The translations under genes and the position numbers were made by a program. A stretch of DNA of 64,000 nucleotides, taken from assembly GCF_009866805.1 (NCBI RefSeq), contig NZ_SIZW01000039.1:744001-808000 (forward strand), read 5' to 3'. Source of the DNA: Schauerella aestuarii (GTDB lineage Bacteria; Pseudomonadota; Gammaproteobacteria; Burkholderiales; Burkholderiaceae_B). The notes under the pieces were generated by a model, which was given only the letters and a program-made list of their open reading frames with translations, ran no database searches and had not been told where the DNA came from. Positions 1 through 8,870 of this stretch are shown in pieces (within the stretch, counting starts at the first letter, position 1; every line of letters starts with the position of its first letter).

Positions 1-1
1 C

Positions 2-1120
2 ATCATCGACCACGCGGAAAAGCTCGCGGAGAAGATCCGCATCTCGGGGGGCGGGCGCTGCAACTTCACCAATCTGGGCACGTTGCCGGCCAATTTTCTC
101 TCGGATAATCCGGCGTTTTGCCGCTCAGCCTTGAGCGCGTATACGCCTGAGGATTTTCTGCAGTTGATCAAAAGCCACCGCATCGCCTGGCACGAAAAGC
201 ATCGCGGTCAGTTGTTTTGCGATACCTCGAGCGAAGCCATCATCGACATGCTGCGCGATGAGTGCCGCACGGGTGGCGTGCAGTGGCGCATGCCGTGTCG
301 GGTGGACAGCGTGGCCGCCACGCCGGAGGGCTATGCGCTGCAGACGAACCAGGGCGCAATCGCTGCGCGCAAGCTGGTCGTGGCCACCGGCGGCATGGCC
401 ATTCCGCAATTGGGCGCGACCGATTTCGGTCTCAAGCTCGCCCGGCAGTTCGGCCACAAGGTAATCGAACCGCGACCTGCGCTGGTGCCTTTGACGTTCG
501 AACCCGACGCCTGGAAACCCTTTGCCAGCCTGTCAGGGGTGGCGCTGGAGGCGCGCGTGGCCACCGGCGACAAACGCGCCGGCGGGGCGTTTCTCGAAGA
601 CCTGCTCTTCACCCATCGTGGCCTCTCGGGGCCGGCGATTCTGCAGATTTCCAGCTATTGGCAGCCCAATACCCCCATCCGGATCGATCTCGCGCCCGGG
701 GGCGACCTGGGCGCAGCATTGATCGAGGCCAAGTCGGGCAGCCGTCAGCAGTTGGGGACGGTGCTTGGCGGCTTGTGGCCCAAGCGCCTGGCTGAACAGT
801 GGCTGGCGACGCCGTCCACGGCGCCCGCGCCCGACATGGCCTCGATGCGGCTGGCCGACGCGCCGGACAAGGTGCTGCGCCGTCTGGCCGACAATGTGCA
901 TGGGTGGTCGCTGACCCCCACCGGCACGGCCGGGTACAAGAAGGCCGAGGTGATGCGCGGTGGCGTGGATACGCGCGGTCTGGATCAGCGCTCGATGCAG
1001 TCGCGCACGCATTCGGGCCTGCATTTCATCGGCGAAGTGGTCGACGTGACCGGGTGGCTGGGCGGCTATAACTTTCAGTGGGCCTGGGCCTCGGGCGCGG
1101 CCTGCGGCCGGGCGCTATGA
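2..1120 (+). CDS. HI0933/BaiN-like NAD(P)/FAD-dependent oxidoreductase, 3' part
   Basis: The reading frame is open from the first bases of the window and has no start, so the N-terminus, with the dinucleotide-binding GxGxxG motif, lies upstream. The first visible codons read IIDHAEKLAEKIRISGGGRC, followed by NFTN; the SGGGRCNFTN block is a hallmark of the HI0933-like flavoprotein family (YhiN/BaiN group). Further on come an ATGG segment, typical of the second FAD contact, and a C-terminal GEVVDVTGWLGGYNFQWAWASG block, which in this family closes the FAD site. Members are FAD proteins of poorly known substrate; some reduce flavins or bile-acid intermediates. The gene runs towards sodA but has a 176-bp gap, so it is probably a separate transcript. 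Family assignment is firm, function is not. Confidence 0.85.
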   Translation: MIDHAEKLAEKIRISGGGRCNFTNLGTLPANFLSDNPAFCRSALSAYTPEDFLQLIKSHRIAWHEKHRGQLFCDTSSEAIIDMLRDECRTGGVQWRMPCRVDSVAATPEGYALQTNQGAIAARKLVVATGGMAIPQLGATDFGLKLARQFGHKVIEPRPALVPLTFEPDAWKPFASLSGVALEARVATGDKRAGGAFLEDLLFTHRGLSGPAILQISSYWQPNTPIRIDLAPGGDLGAALIEAKSGSRQQLGTVLGGLWPKRLAEQWLATPSTAPAPDMASMRLADAPDKVLRRLADNVHGWSLTPTGTAGYKKAEVMRGGVDTRGLDQRSMQSRTHSGLHFIGEVVDVTGWLGGYNFQWAWASGAACGRAL

Positions 1121-1148
1121 GGCAGACGCGCACGGGCATCCGACTTGC

Positions 1149-1185
1149 GGCGGTTTGCTTATGATTTTTAGGCGGTTGCTTATGA
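1149..1185 (+). promoter_or_regulatory. Imperfect direct repeat upstream of sodA
   Basis: Two copies of GGCGGTT(T)GCTTATGA lie at 1149-1164 and 1171-1185, 22 bp apart start to start, about two helical turns. They sit 112-148 bp before the sodA start. The spacing would suit a dimeric regulator on one face of the DNA, or the repeats may be part of the promoter. The repeat is visible; its role is inference. Confidence 0.35.
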
Positions 1186-1296
1186 AGGGGTAGATGAATG
1201 TCCGGGCGTGCAGCAGGGCGATACTTGCCTTGACCGGGCCCCGGCGCTTACCCTTGAGAGCGACCTTTTTGTTGAACGATATATAGGAGATGGAAC

Positions 1297-1923
1297 ATGG
1301 CTTATTCACTGCCGAAATTGCCCTATGACTACAAAGCGCTCGAGCCCCATATCGATGCGCAGACGATGGAAATTCATTACACGAAACACCATCAGACCTA
1401 TATCAACAACGTAAACGCTGCGCTGGAAAAAGCCGGCGTGGACGCGCCCGCCGACGTGGAAGATCTGGTGGCCGGAATTTCGAAGCTGTCCGCCGACCTG
1501 CAGGGTCCGGTGCGCAACAACGGCGGCGGTCACGCCAACCACAGCCTGTTCTGGACCGTGTTGTCGCCTGAAGGCGGCGGTGCTCCGGACGGCGATCTGG
1601 CCAAAGCCATCGACAGCGACGTCGGCGGTCTGGACAAGTTCAAGGAAGCTTTCACGCAAGCTGCCCTGACGCGCTTCGGCAGCGGCTGGGCCTGGCTGTC
1701 GGTGACGCCGGCCGGCAAGCTCGTCGTGGAAAGCACGGGCAACCAAGACAGCCCGCTGGAAAAGGGCAATATCCCGATTCTGGGTCTGGACGTGTGGGAA
1801 CACGCTTACTACCTGAAGTATCAAAACCGCCGTCCGGATTACATCGGCGCGTTCTTCAACGTGGTGAACTGGAAAGAAGTGGCTCGCCGCTTCGAAGCCG
1901 CCAAGGCAGGCAAGAAGAAGTGA
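1297..1923 (+). CDS. sodA: Superoxide dismutase, Mn/Fe type
   Basis: This 208-residue cytoplasmic enzyme converts superoxide to hydrogen peroxide and oxygen. The four metal ligands of the Fe/Mn superoxide dismutase family are visible: His27 in [12 protein letters not shown], His82 in [10 protein letters not shown], and Asp165 and His169 in [12 protein letters not shown]. The GGHANH block and the NQDSPL stretch (the Gln that marks Mn enzymes) argue for the SodA, Mn or cambialistic type rather than Fe-type SodB, which usually has AAQVWNH and no such Gln. The start follows a good ribosome site, AGGAGA, at 1286-1291. The length is normal. A strong hairpin with a T tract follows at 2020-2046, so the gene is probably monocistronic. 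Confidence 0.93.
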   Translation: MAYSLPKLPYDYKALEPHIDAQTMEIHYTKHHQTYINNVNAALEKAGVDAPADVEDLVAGISKLSADLQGPVRNNGGGHANHSLFWTVLSPEGGGAPDGDLAKAIDSDVGGLDKFKEAFTQAALTRFGSGWAWLSVTPAGKLVVESTGNQDSPLEKGNIPILGLDVWEHAYYLKYQNRRPDYIGAFFNVVNWKEVARRFEAAKAGKKK

Positions 1924-2019
1924 TGATCTGGTCCTGTCGTCCCTGACGACAGTCCGATGAGCCGCGACGTGTGCCGCGCGCGATCGGACAGCCCCGATCG
2001 GGGCAGGACCCGCAAGACG

Positions 2020-2046
2020 AATGGCCGGTGCAATCCGGCCATTTTT
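2020..2046 (+). terminator. Rho-independent terminator after sodA
   Basis: A perfect 9-bp stem, AATGGCCGG (2020-2028) with CCGGCCATT (2035-2043), has a six-base loop and is followed by a short T run to 2046. It separates sodA from the glycine-cleavage leader. Confidence 0.8.
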
Positions 2047-2050
2047 CATT

Positions 2051-2078
2051 TTGAGCGGGTGCACTTTCGCGGTATTCT
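2051..2078 (+). promoter_or_regulatory. Candidate sigma-70 promoter for the gcv leader
   Basis: TTGAGC at 2051-2056 and TATTCT at 2073-2078 are separated by 16 bp. Transcription would start near 2085, just ahead of the first glycine aptamer. Confidence 0.45.
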
Positions 2079-2096
2079 TACGGGGCTGTCCACGTA

Positions 2097-2350
2097 TGAC
2101 GCGGGAGAGCGCTGGCCGGTTTACCGGTGCAGCCGCCGAAGGCGCAATTCGCCCAGAATCGCTCAGGCATCCGTTACCGCGTCGTGCTTTGCCGTCTCGT
2201 GCCGTTTACCGGTGCACGCGGTGAGACAGCACTCTGGAGAGATCCGGCCGCCGTGCTGCCCGAGGGCAGGCTGTGGACCGTGACGCCGAAGGTGCAAACC
2301 TGCCATCGCAAGCTGGCAGGGCAACTCTCAGGCAAAAGGACAGAGGGGCG
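2097..2350 (+). promoter_or_regulatory. Tandem glycine riboswitch upstream of gcvT
   Basis: Two glycine aptamers are recognisable. The first covers about 2099-2180: GGGAGAGC at 2103, a CCGG-TTTA-CCGG hairpin, GCCGAAGGCGCAA near 2133 and GCTCAGGCA at 2161. The second covers about 2225-2350: CTCTGGAGAG at 2232, GCCGAAGGTGCAA near 2285, CTCTCAGGCAAAAGGACAGAGG at 2326-2347. These are the conserved GGAGAG, CCGAAGG and CUCAGGCA segments of the glycine riboswitch. Glycine binding is known in this class to switch on glycine cleavage genes, which fits gcvT starting 99 bp downstream. The linker between aptamers is about 45 nt, longer than usual, and can fold into its own hairpin. Confidence 0.9.
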
Positions 2351-2448
2351 GATCAACCGGGAGGTGACGCATGTGCGTCGCTCACGGCCGAACCCATCCC
2401 TTGACGTGCGCCCGCTTACGGCCACGCCGCTCCTGGAGTACCCCGACG

Positions 2449-3552
2449 ATGTCCGCAGCCCCGCTCAAGACGACCCCCCTGGCCGATATGCATCGTGCAG
2501 CCGGTGCCCGCATGGTCGATTTCGGCGGCTGGGATATGCCGGTGGCCTACGGTTCGCAGATCGAAGAGCATCACGCGGTGCGCACCGATGCCGGCATGTT
2601 CGATGTGTCGCACATGCTCAATGTGGATGTGACGGGCGACGGCGCCACGCGTTTCCTGCGCAAGCTGATCGCCAATGACGTGGCCAAGCTGGCCGCTCCG
2701 GGCCGCGCACTCTATAGCTGCATGCTCAATCCGCAAGGCGGGGTCATTGACGACCTGATCGTCTATTTTTTCACGCCCGATCGCTGGCGCGTCGTCGTCA
2801 ATGCCGGTACGGCCGACAAGGACATCGCGTGGATGAAGCGCGTCGCCCAGGCGACCGACGCAAACGTGACGATCACGCCGCGCCGCGACCTGGCCATGAT
2901 CGCCGTTCAAGGCCCGCAGGCGCGGGCGCGTGTGTTCGCCGTCCGTCCCGATTGGGCCGCCGCCAGCGAGCCGCTCAAGCCGTTTTCGGCTGCCGTTATC
3001 GATGCCGATACGTTGGTCGCCCGCACCGGGTACACCGGCGAGGACGGCTTTGAGATCGTGCTGCCTGCCGACCAGGCCGTCACGCTCTGGAACGACCTCG
3101 CCGCCGAAGGCGTGCGCCCGTGCGGCCTGGGCGCGCGCGACACGCTGCGCCTGGAAGCCGGTATGAACCTCTATGGCCAGGACATGGATGAGCTCGTGCA
3201 TCCGGGCGAAGCCGGTTTGACCTGGACCGTGTCGTTGAAGGATGCGGACCGCGATTTCATCGGCCGTCAGGCCATCGAGCAGTTCCCCGCGCCCGCCGCG
3301 TTCGTCGGGCTCAAGTTGCAATCGCGCGGTGTGATGCGCGCGCACATGACCGTACAGACGCCCCAGGGGCCCGGCGAAGTGACCAGCGGCACGATGTCGC
3401 CCACGCTAGGCGTGTCGATCGCATTCGCGCGTGTGCCGGCGGGTGTGAAGGCCGGCGATACCGTCACCGTCGATATCCGCGGCACGGCGGTGCCGGCCGT
3501 CGTGTGCGCCACCACGTTCGTGCGTCACGGCAAAGCTGTCGAAGCCTCGTAA
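2449..3552 (+). CDS. gcvT: Glycine cleavage system T protein (aminomethyltransferase)
   Basis: The T protein takes the aminomethyl group from lipoylated H protein, releases ammonia and passes the one-carbon unit to tetrahydrofolate, giving 5,10-methylene-THF. I chose the ATG at 2449 (367 aa) because the protein then begins [20 protein letters not shown], in line with family N-termini, and a GGAG lies 10 bases upstream; an upstream in-frame ATG at 2371 would run into the riboswitch 3' flank. Visible landmarks are [25 protein letters not shown] and the [15 protein letters not shown] segment of the folate-binding fold. It is the first gene of gcvTHP, 178 bp before gcvH, under riboswitch control. 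Confidence 0.96.
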   Translation: MSAAPLKTTPLADMHRAAGARMVDFGGWDMPVAYGSQIEEHHAVRTDAGMFDVSHMLNVDVTGDGATRFLRKLIANDVAKLAAPGRALYSCMLNPQGGVIDDLIVYFFTPDRWRVVVNAGTADKDIAWMKRVAQATDANVTITPRRDLAMIAVQGPQARARVFAVRPDWAAASEPLKPFSAAVIDADTLVARTGYTGEDGFEIVLPADQAVTLWNDLAAEGVRPCGLGARDTLRLEAGMNLYGQDMDELVHPGEAGLTWTVSLKDADRDFIGRQAIEQFPAPAAFVGLKLQSRGVMRAHMTVQTPQGPGEVTSGTMSPTLGVSIAFARVPAGVKAGDTVTVDIRGTAVPAVVCATTFVRHGKAVEAS

Positions 3553-3730
3553 ACTCATTCACGCGGTACTGTAAAACGGCGGATGCGGTGGATGAGTGGA
3601 TGCCGAATCGCCAAGGTGGCGCAATCGAACCCGCAGGCAGGTCATCCGTCTGTTGGTGCGTGTGCGTGATCTGCCGTACCGCTTCATTTTTTCTTTTCTC
3701 AGATTCTCGACTATTTACTGGAGTGCATTC

Positions 3731-4111
3731 ATGACGCTGCCTACCGATCGCAAATACACCGCTTCCCACGAATGGGTCAAAGCCGACGGCGACGTTTTCG
3801 CTGTGGGCATCAGCGCCAGCGCGGCCGACCAATTGGGCGACCTCGTGTTCGTCGGCGAAGTGAAAGTGGGTGCGCAACTCAAGCAGGGCGCAACGGCCGG
3901 TGTCGTCGAGTCGGTGAAAGCCGCTTCGGACATCTACGCACCGGTGGATGGCGAGATCGTCGCTTTCAACACTGCGCTCGAAGACAACCCCAGCCTGATC
4001 AACGAAGGCGCGCATGACGCCTGGATCTTCAAGATCAAGGCTGCGAACGCTGCCGATGTCGAAAAGCTGCTCGACGCGGCCGGGTATCAGTCGGTCGTCG
4101 ACGCCGGCTGA
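3731..4111 (+). CDS. gcvH: Glycine cleavage system H protein
   Basis: This is the 126-residue lipoyl carrier that shuttles the aminomethyl intermediate between the P and T proteins and is reoxidised by the L protein. The lipoyl-lysine site is Lys63 in VVESVKAASD, within a hybrid-motif beta-barrel. The start at 3731 has GGAG seven bases upstream and gives the normal family N-terminus (PTDRKYTASHEWVK). It lies between gcvT and gcvP in the same direction. The 178-bp gap from gcvT shows no clear terminator, so the genes are probably cotranscribed. No L protein (lpd) gene is in the window; it is commonly shared with 2-oxoacid dehydrogenases. Confidence 0.96.
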   Translation: MTLPTDRKYTASHEWVKADGDVFAVGISASAADQLGDLVFVGEVKVGAQLKQGATAGVVESVKAASDIYAPVDGEIVAFNTALEDNPSLINEGAHDAWIFKIKAANAADVEKLLDAAGYQSVVDAG

Positions 4112-4347
4112 TCGAACGGTTGCCGCTCATCGCGGAGTGTTTCCGCGGTCAGCCTGCCTGCATTGCCGTGCGTCGACGCCCTGACGGGTGACCGGCGCAC
4201 AAGTCTGTTCCGACCATGTCGTTCGCGCTTCGAAGTGCTTGTCGGCTTCGAGCGCCCCGCATCGATTCATCGCCGTACACCGTTCATCTCGGAACGCCGC
4301 CACGTGCACGCAAGCGCAGGCGTTTCGATTACCGACACCACGCCGCC

Positions 4348-7239
4348 ATGCCCCATACGCTCGACACCCATTCCGATTTCATTCCTCGCCACATCGGGCC
4401 TTCGGCCGACGATCAGGCACGCATGCTGGCGGCCGTTGGCGCCGACAGTCTGGACGCGTTGATCGAGCAGGTCGTGCCGGGCAAGATCCGGCTCACGACG
4501 CCGCTCGATCTGCCCGCCGCGCGCGACGAGGTGGACGTGCTCGCCGAGCTCAAGCGCCTGGCGGGTCAGAACAAGGTCTTTCGCAACTACATCGGTCAGG
4601 GCTACTACGGCACGCACGTGCCCAACGTGATCCTGCGCAATATTCTTGAGAATCCGGCGTGGTACACGGCCTATACGCCTTATCAGCCGGAGATTTCGCA
4701 GGGCCGCCTCGAAGCCTTGCTGAACTATCAAACGATGGTGACCGACCTGACCGGTCTGGATATCGCCAACGCATCGCTGCTCGATGAAGGTACGGCGGCA
4801 GCCGAAGCGATGACGCTTGCGCGTCGTGGCGCGTCGTCGCAAAGCAATGTGTTCTTCGTGTCGCAGCACTGCCATCCGCAAACGATCGAAGTGGTGCGCA
4901 CTCGCGCCGAGGCGTTGGATATCGAACTGGCCATCGGCGACGAGAGCGCCGGTTTGCCGGACTGCTTCGGCGTGCTGCTGCAGTATCCGCACAGCCTGGG
5001 CGCCGTGTGCGACTACAAGGCAATCGCCGCTGCTGCCCATGCGCAAGGCGCGGTCGTCGCCTGCGCCACCGACCTGCTCGCGCTGGCGCTTTTGGCCGCC
5101 CCGGGGGCGTGGGGTGCAGACATCGCCATCGGTTCGGCGCAGCGTTTCGGCGTGCCGTTCGGTTTCGGCGGTCCGCACGCCGCTTTCATGGCTTGCAAGG
5201 ATGCGTTCAAGCGCAACATGCCGGGCCGTCTGGTCGGCGTGTCGAAGGATGCGCAAGGCAAGCCGGCACTGCGTCTGGCGCTGCAAACCCGCGAGCAACA
5301 CATCCGTCGCGAAAAGGCCACGTCCAATATCTGCACGGCGCAGGTGTTGCTGGCCGTGATGGCCGGCATGTATGCCGTGTGGCACGGGCCGGTGGGTATC
5401 CGCCGCATTGCGCAGCGCGTGCATCGCTATACCGCCGCCCTACGCGAAGGTCTCAAGCGCCTCGATGTGAAAGTGTTGAACGACACGTTCTTCGATACGC
5501 TGCTGCTGGAAACGGGCAGCGTGACGCCGGCCATGCTGGTCGCGGCCGAATGCGAGCGCATCAATCTGCGCCGCGTGGATGGTGCGCGCATCGCCGTGTC
5601 GCTGGATGAAACGGTCACGTTGAACGACCTGCAGGTGCTGTTGAACGTGTTCTCATCGGGCTTCCAGAAAGACGACGTGAAGGTCGAAGTGTCGGCATGT
5701 GAAGCGTGCGCCGAGGGCGGTATCCCCGACGCGGTCGCACGTGAAGGCGAGATCCTGAGCCATCCGATTTTCTCGAGCATCCAGTCGGAAACCGACATGC
5801 TGCGTTATCTGCGCCGCCTGTCCGACAAGGATCTGGCGCTGGACCGCACGATGATCCCGTTGGGGTCGTGCACCATGAAGCTCAATGCGACCGCCGAGAT
5901 GATCCCCATCACATGGCCCGAGTTTTCGCAGATCCATCCGTTCGCACCCATCGATCAAAGCGACGGCTACCGCGCGCTGATCGATAGCCTCTCGAAGGCG
6001 CTGTGCGAAATCACGGGCTATGACGCCGTGAGCCTGCAGCCCAACTCGGGTGCGCAGGGCGAATATGCCGGCTTGCTGGCCATCCGCGGCTATCAACGTG
6101 CGCAAGGCCAGACGCAGCGCAACGTGTGCCTGATTCCGTCGTCTGCGCACGGTACCAATCCGGCGTCGGCGCAACTGGTGGGCATGTCGGTCGTGGTCGT
6201 GGCGTCTGACGCCAACGGCAACGTGGACGTGGCCGACCTGCGCGCCAAGGTCGCCCAAGTGGGCGACAAGCTGTCGGCACTGATGATCACGTATCCGTCC
6301 ACGCACGGCGTGTTTGAAGAGGCCGTGACCGAGATCTGCGAGATCGTGCACGAGGCCGGTGGCCAGGTGTACATGGACGGTGCCAACATGAACGCCATGG
6401 TGGGCGTGGCCAAGCCCGGCAAGTTCGGCTCGGACGTATCGCACCTGAACCTGCACAAAACCTTCTGCATTCCGCACGGCGGCGGCGGTCCGGGCGTGGG
6501 TCCGGTAGCGGTGCGCGGCCACCTTGCACCGTACCTGCCTGGCGTGCTCAATGCGCAAGGCAAGTTGCCCGGCGAATATGAAGTGGGCCCGGTGTCGGCA
6601 GCGCCTTACGGCTCGGCCGGTATCCTGCCCATCCCGTACATCTACATCATGCTGATGGGCGCCGAAGGCCTGCGCCGCGCGACCGAAGTGGCGATCTTGA
6701 ACGCCAACTACGTGGCCACGCGTTTGCGCGATCACTATCCGGTGCTGTACACGGGCCGCAACCATCGGGTGGCGCACGAGTGCATTCTCGATCTGCGGCC
6801 GTTGAAGGAAACCAGCGGCATCACTGCGGAAGATATCGCCAAGCGCCTGATCGATTACGGCTTTCACGCGCCGACGATGAGCTTCCCGGTGGCGGGCACG
6901 TTGATGGTCGAGCCCACCGAATCCGAAGGCCTGGCCGAGCTGGATCGCTTCGTCGACGCGATGATTGCCATCCGTGCTGAAGTGGCAGCCGTGGAATCGG
7001 GCGCCAGCGATCGCAGCGACAACGTGTTGAAGAACGCGCCGCACACGGCGCAGATGCTGATGGTGGAAGCATGGCATCACGACTACACGCGCGAATCGGC
7101 GGCGTATCCGTTGGCCGCGTTGCGCGAAGGCAAGTACTGGCCGCCCGTGGCGCGTGTCGATAACGCCTATGGCGACCGCAACCTGGTGTGCGCCTGCCCG
7201 CCGATCGAGTCGTATTCGGAAGCTGACGCCGAGGTGTGA
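4348..7239 (+). CDS. gcvP: Glycine dehydrogenase (decarboxylating), P protein
   Basis: The PLP-dependent P protein decarboxylates glycine and loads the aminomethyl group on lipoylated GcvH. With the ATG at 4348 it has 963 residues, usual for the fused single-chain form (N-terminal half like GcvPA, C-terminal half like GcvPB). The N-terminus [19 protein letters not shown] matches the family; an upstream in-frame ATG at 4216 would add 44 atypical residues. The PLP lysine is Lys704 in [18 protein letters not shown], followed by the glycine-rich loop. It is the last gene of the gcvTHP operon and ends 137 bp before a convergent gene, with a perfect hairpin between them. Confidence 0.96.
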   Translation: MPHTLDTHSDFIPRHIGPSADDQARMLAAVGADSLDALIEQVVPGKIRLTTPLDLPAARDEVDVLAELKRLAGQNKVFRNYIGQGYYGTHVPNVILRNILENPAWYTAYTPYQPEISQGRLEALLNYQTMVTDLTGLDIANASLLDEGTAAAEAMTLARRGASSQSNVFFVSQHCHPQTIEVVRTRAEALDIELAIGDESAGLPDCFGVLLQYPHSLGAVCDYKAIAAAAHAQGAVVACATDLLALALLAAPGAWGADIAIGSAQRFGVPFGFGGPHAAFMACKDAFKRNMPGRLVGVSKDAQGKPALRLALQTREQHIRREKATSNICTAQVLLAVMAGMYAVWHGPVGIRRIAQRVHRYTAALREGLKRLDVKVLNDTFFDTLLLETGSVTPAMLVAAECERINLRRVDGARIAVSLDETVTLNDLQVLLNVFSSGFQKDDVKVEVSACEACAEGGIPDAVAREGEILSHPIFSSIQSETDMLRYLRRLSDKDLALDRTMIPLGSCTMKLNATAEMIPITWPEFSQIHPFAPIDQSDGYRALIDSLSKALCEITGYDAVSLQPNSGAQGEYAGLLAIRGYQRAQGQTQRNVCLIPSSAHGTNPASAQLVGMSVVVVASDANGNVDVADLRAKVAQVGDKLSALMITYPSTHGVFEEAVTEICEIVHEAGGQVYMDGANMNAMVGVAKPGKFGSDVSHLNLHKTFCIPHGGGGPGVGPVAVRGHLAPYLPGVLNAQGKLPGEYEVGPVSAAPYGSAGILPIPYIYIMLMGAEGLRRATEVAILNANYVATRLRDHYPVLYTGRNHRVAHECILDLRPLKETSGITAEDIAKRLIDYGFHAPTMSFPVAGTLMVEPTESEGLAELDRFVDAMIAIRAEVAAVESGASDRSDNVLKNAPHTAQMLMVEAWHHDYTRESAAYPLAALREGKYWPPVARVDNAYGDRNLVCACPPIESYSEADAEV

Positions 7240-7337
7240 TCGACGGCGAAAGACATCGGCAACAGGACATCACCGTTGCCGAGAACCGCTTCATGCATCG
7301 TTGCCTGTGAGCGGTTGACCCCGAATTGCGATGTTAA

Positions 7338-7371
7338 AAGGGCGAATCCTCCTGATCGAGGATTCGCCCTT
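7338..7371. terminator. Hairpin between convergent gcvP and M81 gene
   Basis: A perfect 14-bp stem, 7338-7351 with 7358-7371, has a six-base loop. Read on the minus strand it is followed by TTTT, so it can end the M81 transcript. The T run on the plus strand is weaker. Likely shared by both convergent units. Confidence 0.7.
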
Positions 7372-7376
7372 ATCCA

Positions 7377-8864
7377 TTACGCCGTCGTGGCTTCGTCCAG
7401 CGGATAGATCGGCCGGCGCACGTTCTTGAAGCTCAGCTGGCTGTAGTCCGAGGTGGTGACGCCGACGCCTGTGCAGGTGATGATCTCGGTCGCCATCGCG
7501 GCAAATCCCGCGCGCCAGTGCACGCGGCTCTTGAGCACCACGTAGCGCTTTTGCAGCGGATCGATGCCGGCCGAGATCAGGCAATTGATGTCGAACGGCT
7601 CCTGATGGCGCGACACCAGCACGATCTCGACGCGGCCGGTATCGAGTACGACGGTCAAGCCCGTATCGTTGCGCACACCGCGATACATCGGGCCGCGATT
7701 GCGATAGGCGCCATCGAAAATGAGTTTGACGCGCGCCGTCACGTTGAGCGGCGTATTGGGTACGCCCAGTGAAGGCAGCGGCACCTTGCCGCCGATATCG
7801 AGGGTGATGGTCTTGCCCACGCCGGCCGCCGCTGCCGTGTTGGCCGCTTCCGGATCGCACAGCGCGTAAAACGCCACGTTGTCCAGTTCCTGGCGCAGGA
7901 TCTCGGCCAACACCGCCGTGGTATCCATGGTGCCGCCCGAACCGGTATTGTCGAAGTGATCCAGCAAAATCACCGGGCCTTCTTCGATCGCCTTGGCACG
8001 TGCGATCGTGGGTGCCAGCGGTTCGGGGTGGAACACCCACTGCTCGCGGCGTGTCCAGGCATCGTCCAGCAATTCGTCGCGCAGGGCGCTGGCGCGCGCG
8101 GGATCGCCATCGGTGCAGATCACCGCGCTCAAGCCGGCTTCGCGGATATCCGCATGCGGAAAGCCGACGAAAACGGACGCGGCCAGCACGCTGCCGTTGT
8201 GTTCCCAGGCTGCGCATTTTTCCTGCAGCGACTTGTTGGGCTCGGCATGGGTGCCCTGGCACATGATGTGCGGCAGCATCGGGCGGTTGGCCCATGACAT
8301 GACGGGCTTGATCTCACTTTTGAGCATCCGCACGATCACGTCGGCCGCGCGCACGCCGCTCTCACGGATGTCCACGTGCGGGTAGGTGTGAAAGCCGGTG
8401 ATCACATTGGCGTGCTTCACGATGTCGTCGTACACGTTGGCATGCATGTCGAGCGTGACGCCGATGGGCGTGGTGGGGTCGAGTTCGCGCACACGCTTGA
8501 GCAGATGGCCCTCTGCATCCTCGATGCCTTCGGCCACCATGGCGCCGTGCAGGTCGAGCAGGATGGCGTCAAAGCCGCCGCGGGCCACTTCATCGAGAAT
8601 GCGTTTGCACAGCAACTCATAGGTCGCGGCATCGGTGGGCGAGCTGGGCCAGGATTCGGCTGCCACTGGCACGACCATCTCGGCGCCCTCACGGCGGGCG
8701 ACTTCGATGTAGCCGCCCAGGCCGCTATCGGTGTTGCTGTAAGCCGCAATGGCGGCATCGCCTGCGAGGATCTCGGGGTTGCCGCGAAAGAACCGGTTCA
8801 GCGGTGTGGGCACCGGCGAGAACGTATTGGTTTCGTGCTTGATCATGGCGAGCAGCCAGCGCAT
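7377..8864 (-). CDS. M81 family metallopeptidase (MlrC/microcystinase-like)
   Basis: The 495-residue protein begins MRWLLAMIKHETNTFSPVPT; the HETNTFSP block is typical of the MlrC family (peptidase M81), presumed zinc enzymes. Other landmarks are DLHGAMVAEG, THDMHANV-like LDMHANV and GFHTYPHVDIRESG in the N-terminal domain, and DHFDNTGSGGTMDTTA before the C-terminal domain. MlrC of microcystin degraders hydrolyses linearised peptide products; the substrate of the many proteobacterial relatives is mostly unknown. The gene is the last of a unit with a peptide-type ABC importer, starting only 6 bp after the ATPase stop, so it probably acts in the cytoplasm on the imported compound. No signal peptide is visible. 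Confidence 0.85.
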   Translation of the reverse strand: MRWLLAMIKHETNTFSPVPTPLNRFFRGNPEILAGDAAIAAYSNTDSGLGGYIEVARREGAEMVVPVAAESWPSSPTDAATYELLCKRILDEVARGGFDAILLDLHGAMVAEGIEDAEGHLLKRVRELDPTTPIGVTLDMHANVYDDIVKHANVITGFHTYPHVDIRESGVRAADVIVRMLKSEIKPVMSWANRPMLPHIMCQGTHAEPNKSLQEKCAAWEHNGSVLAASVFVGFPHADIREAGLSAVICTDGDPARASALRDELLDDAWTRREQWVFHPEPLAPTIARAKAIEEGPVILLDHFDNTGSGGTMDTTAVLAEILRQELDNVAFYALCDPEAANTAAAAGVGKTITLDIGGKVPLPSLGVPNTPLNVTARVKLIFDGAYRNRGPMYRGVRNDTGLTVVLDTGRVEIVLVSRHQEPFDINCLISAGIDPLQKRYVVLKSRVHWRAGFAAMATEIITCTGVGVTTSDYSQLSFKNVRRPIYPLDEATTA

Positions 8865-8870
8865 AGCCTG

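Noticed and set aside
4216-4347. Longer N-terminus for gcvP from the ATG at 4216
   Set aside because: The extra 44 residues are Arg-rich and unlike GcvP; the ATG at 4348 gives the family start.
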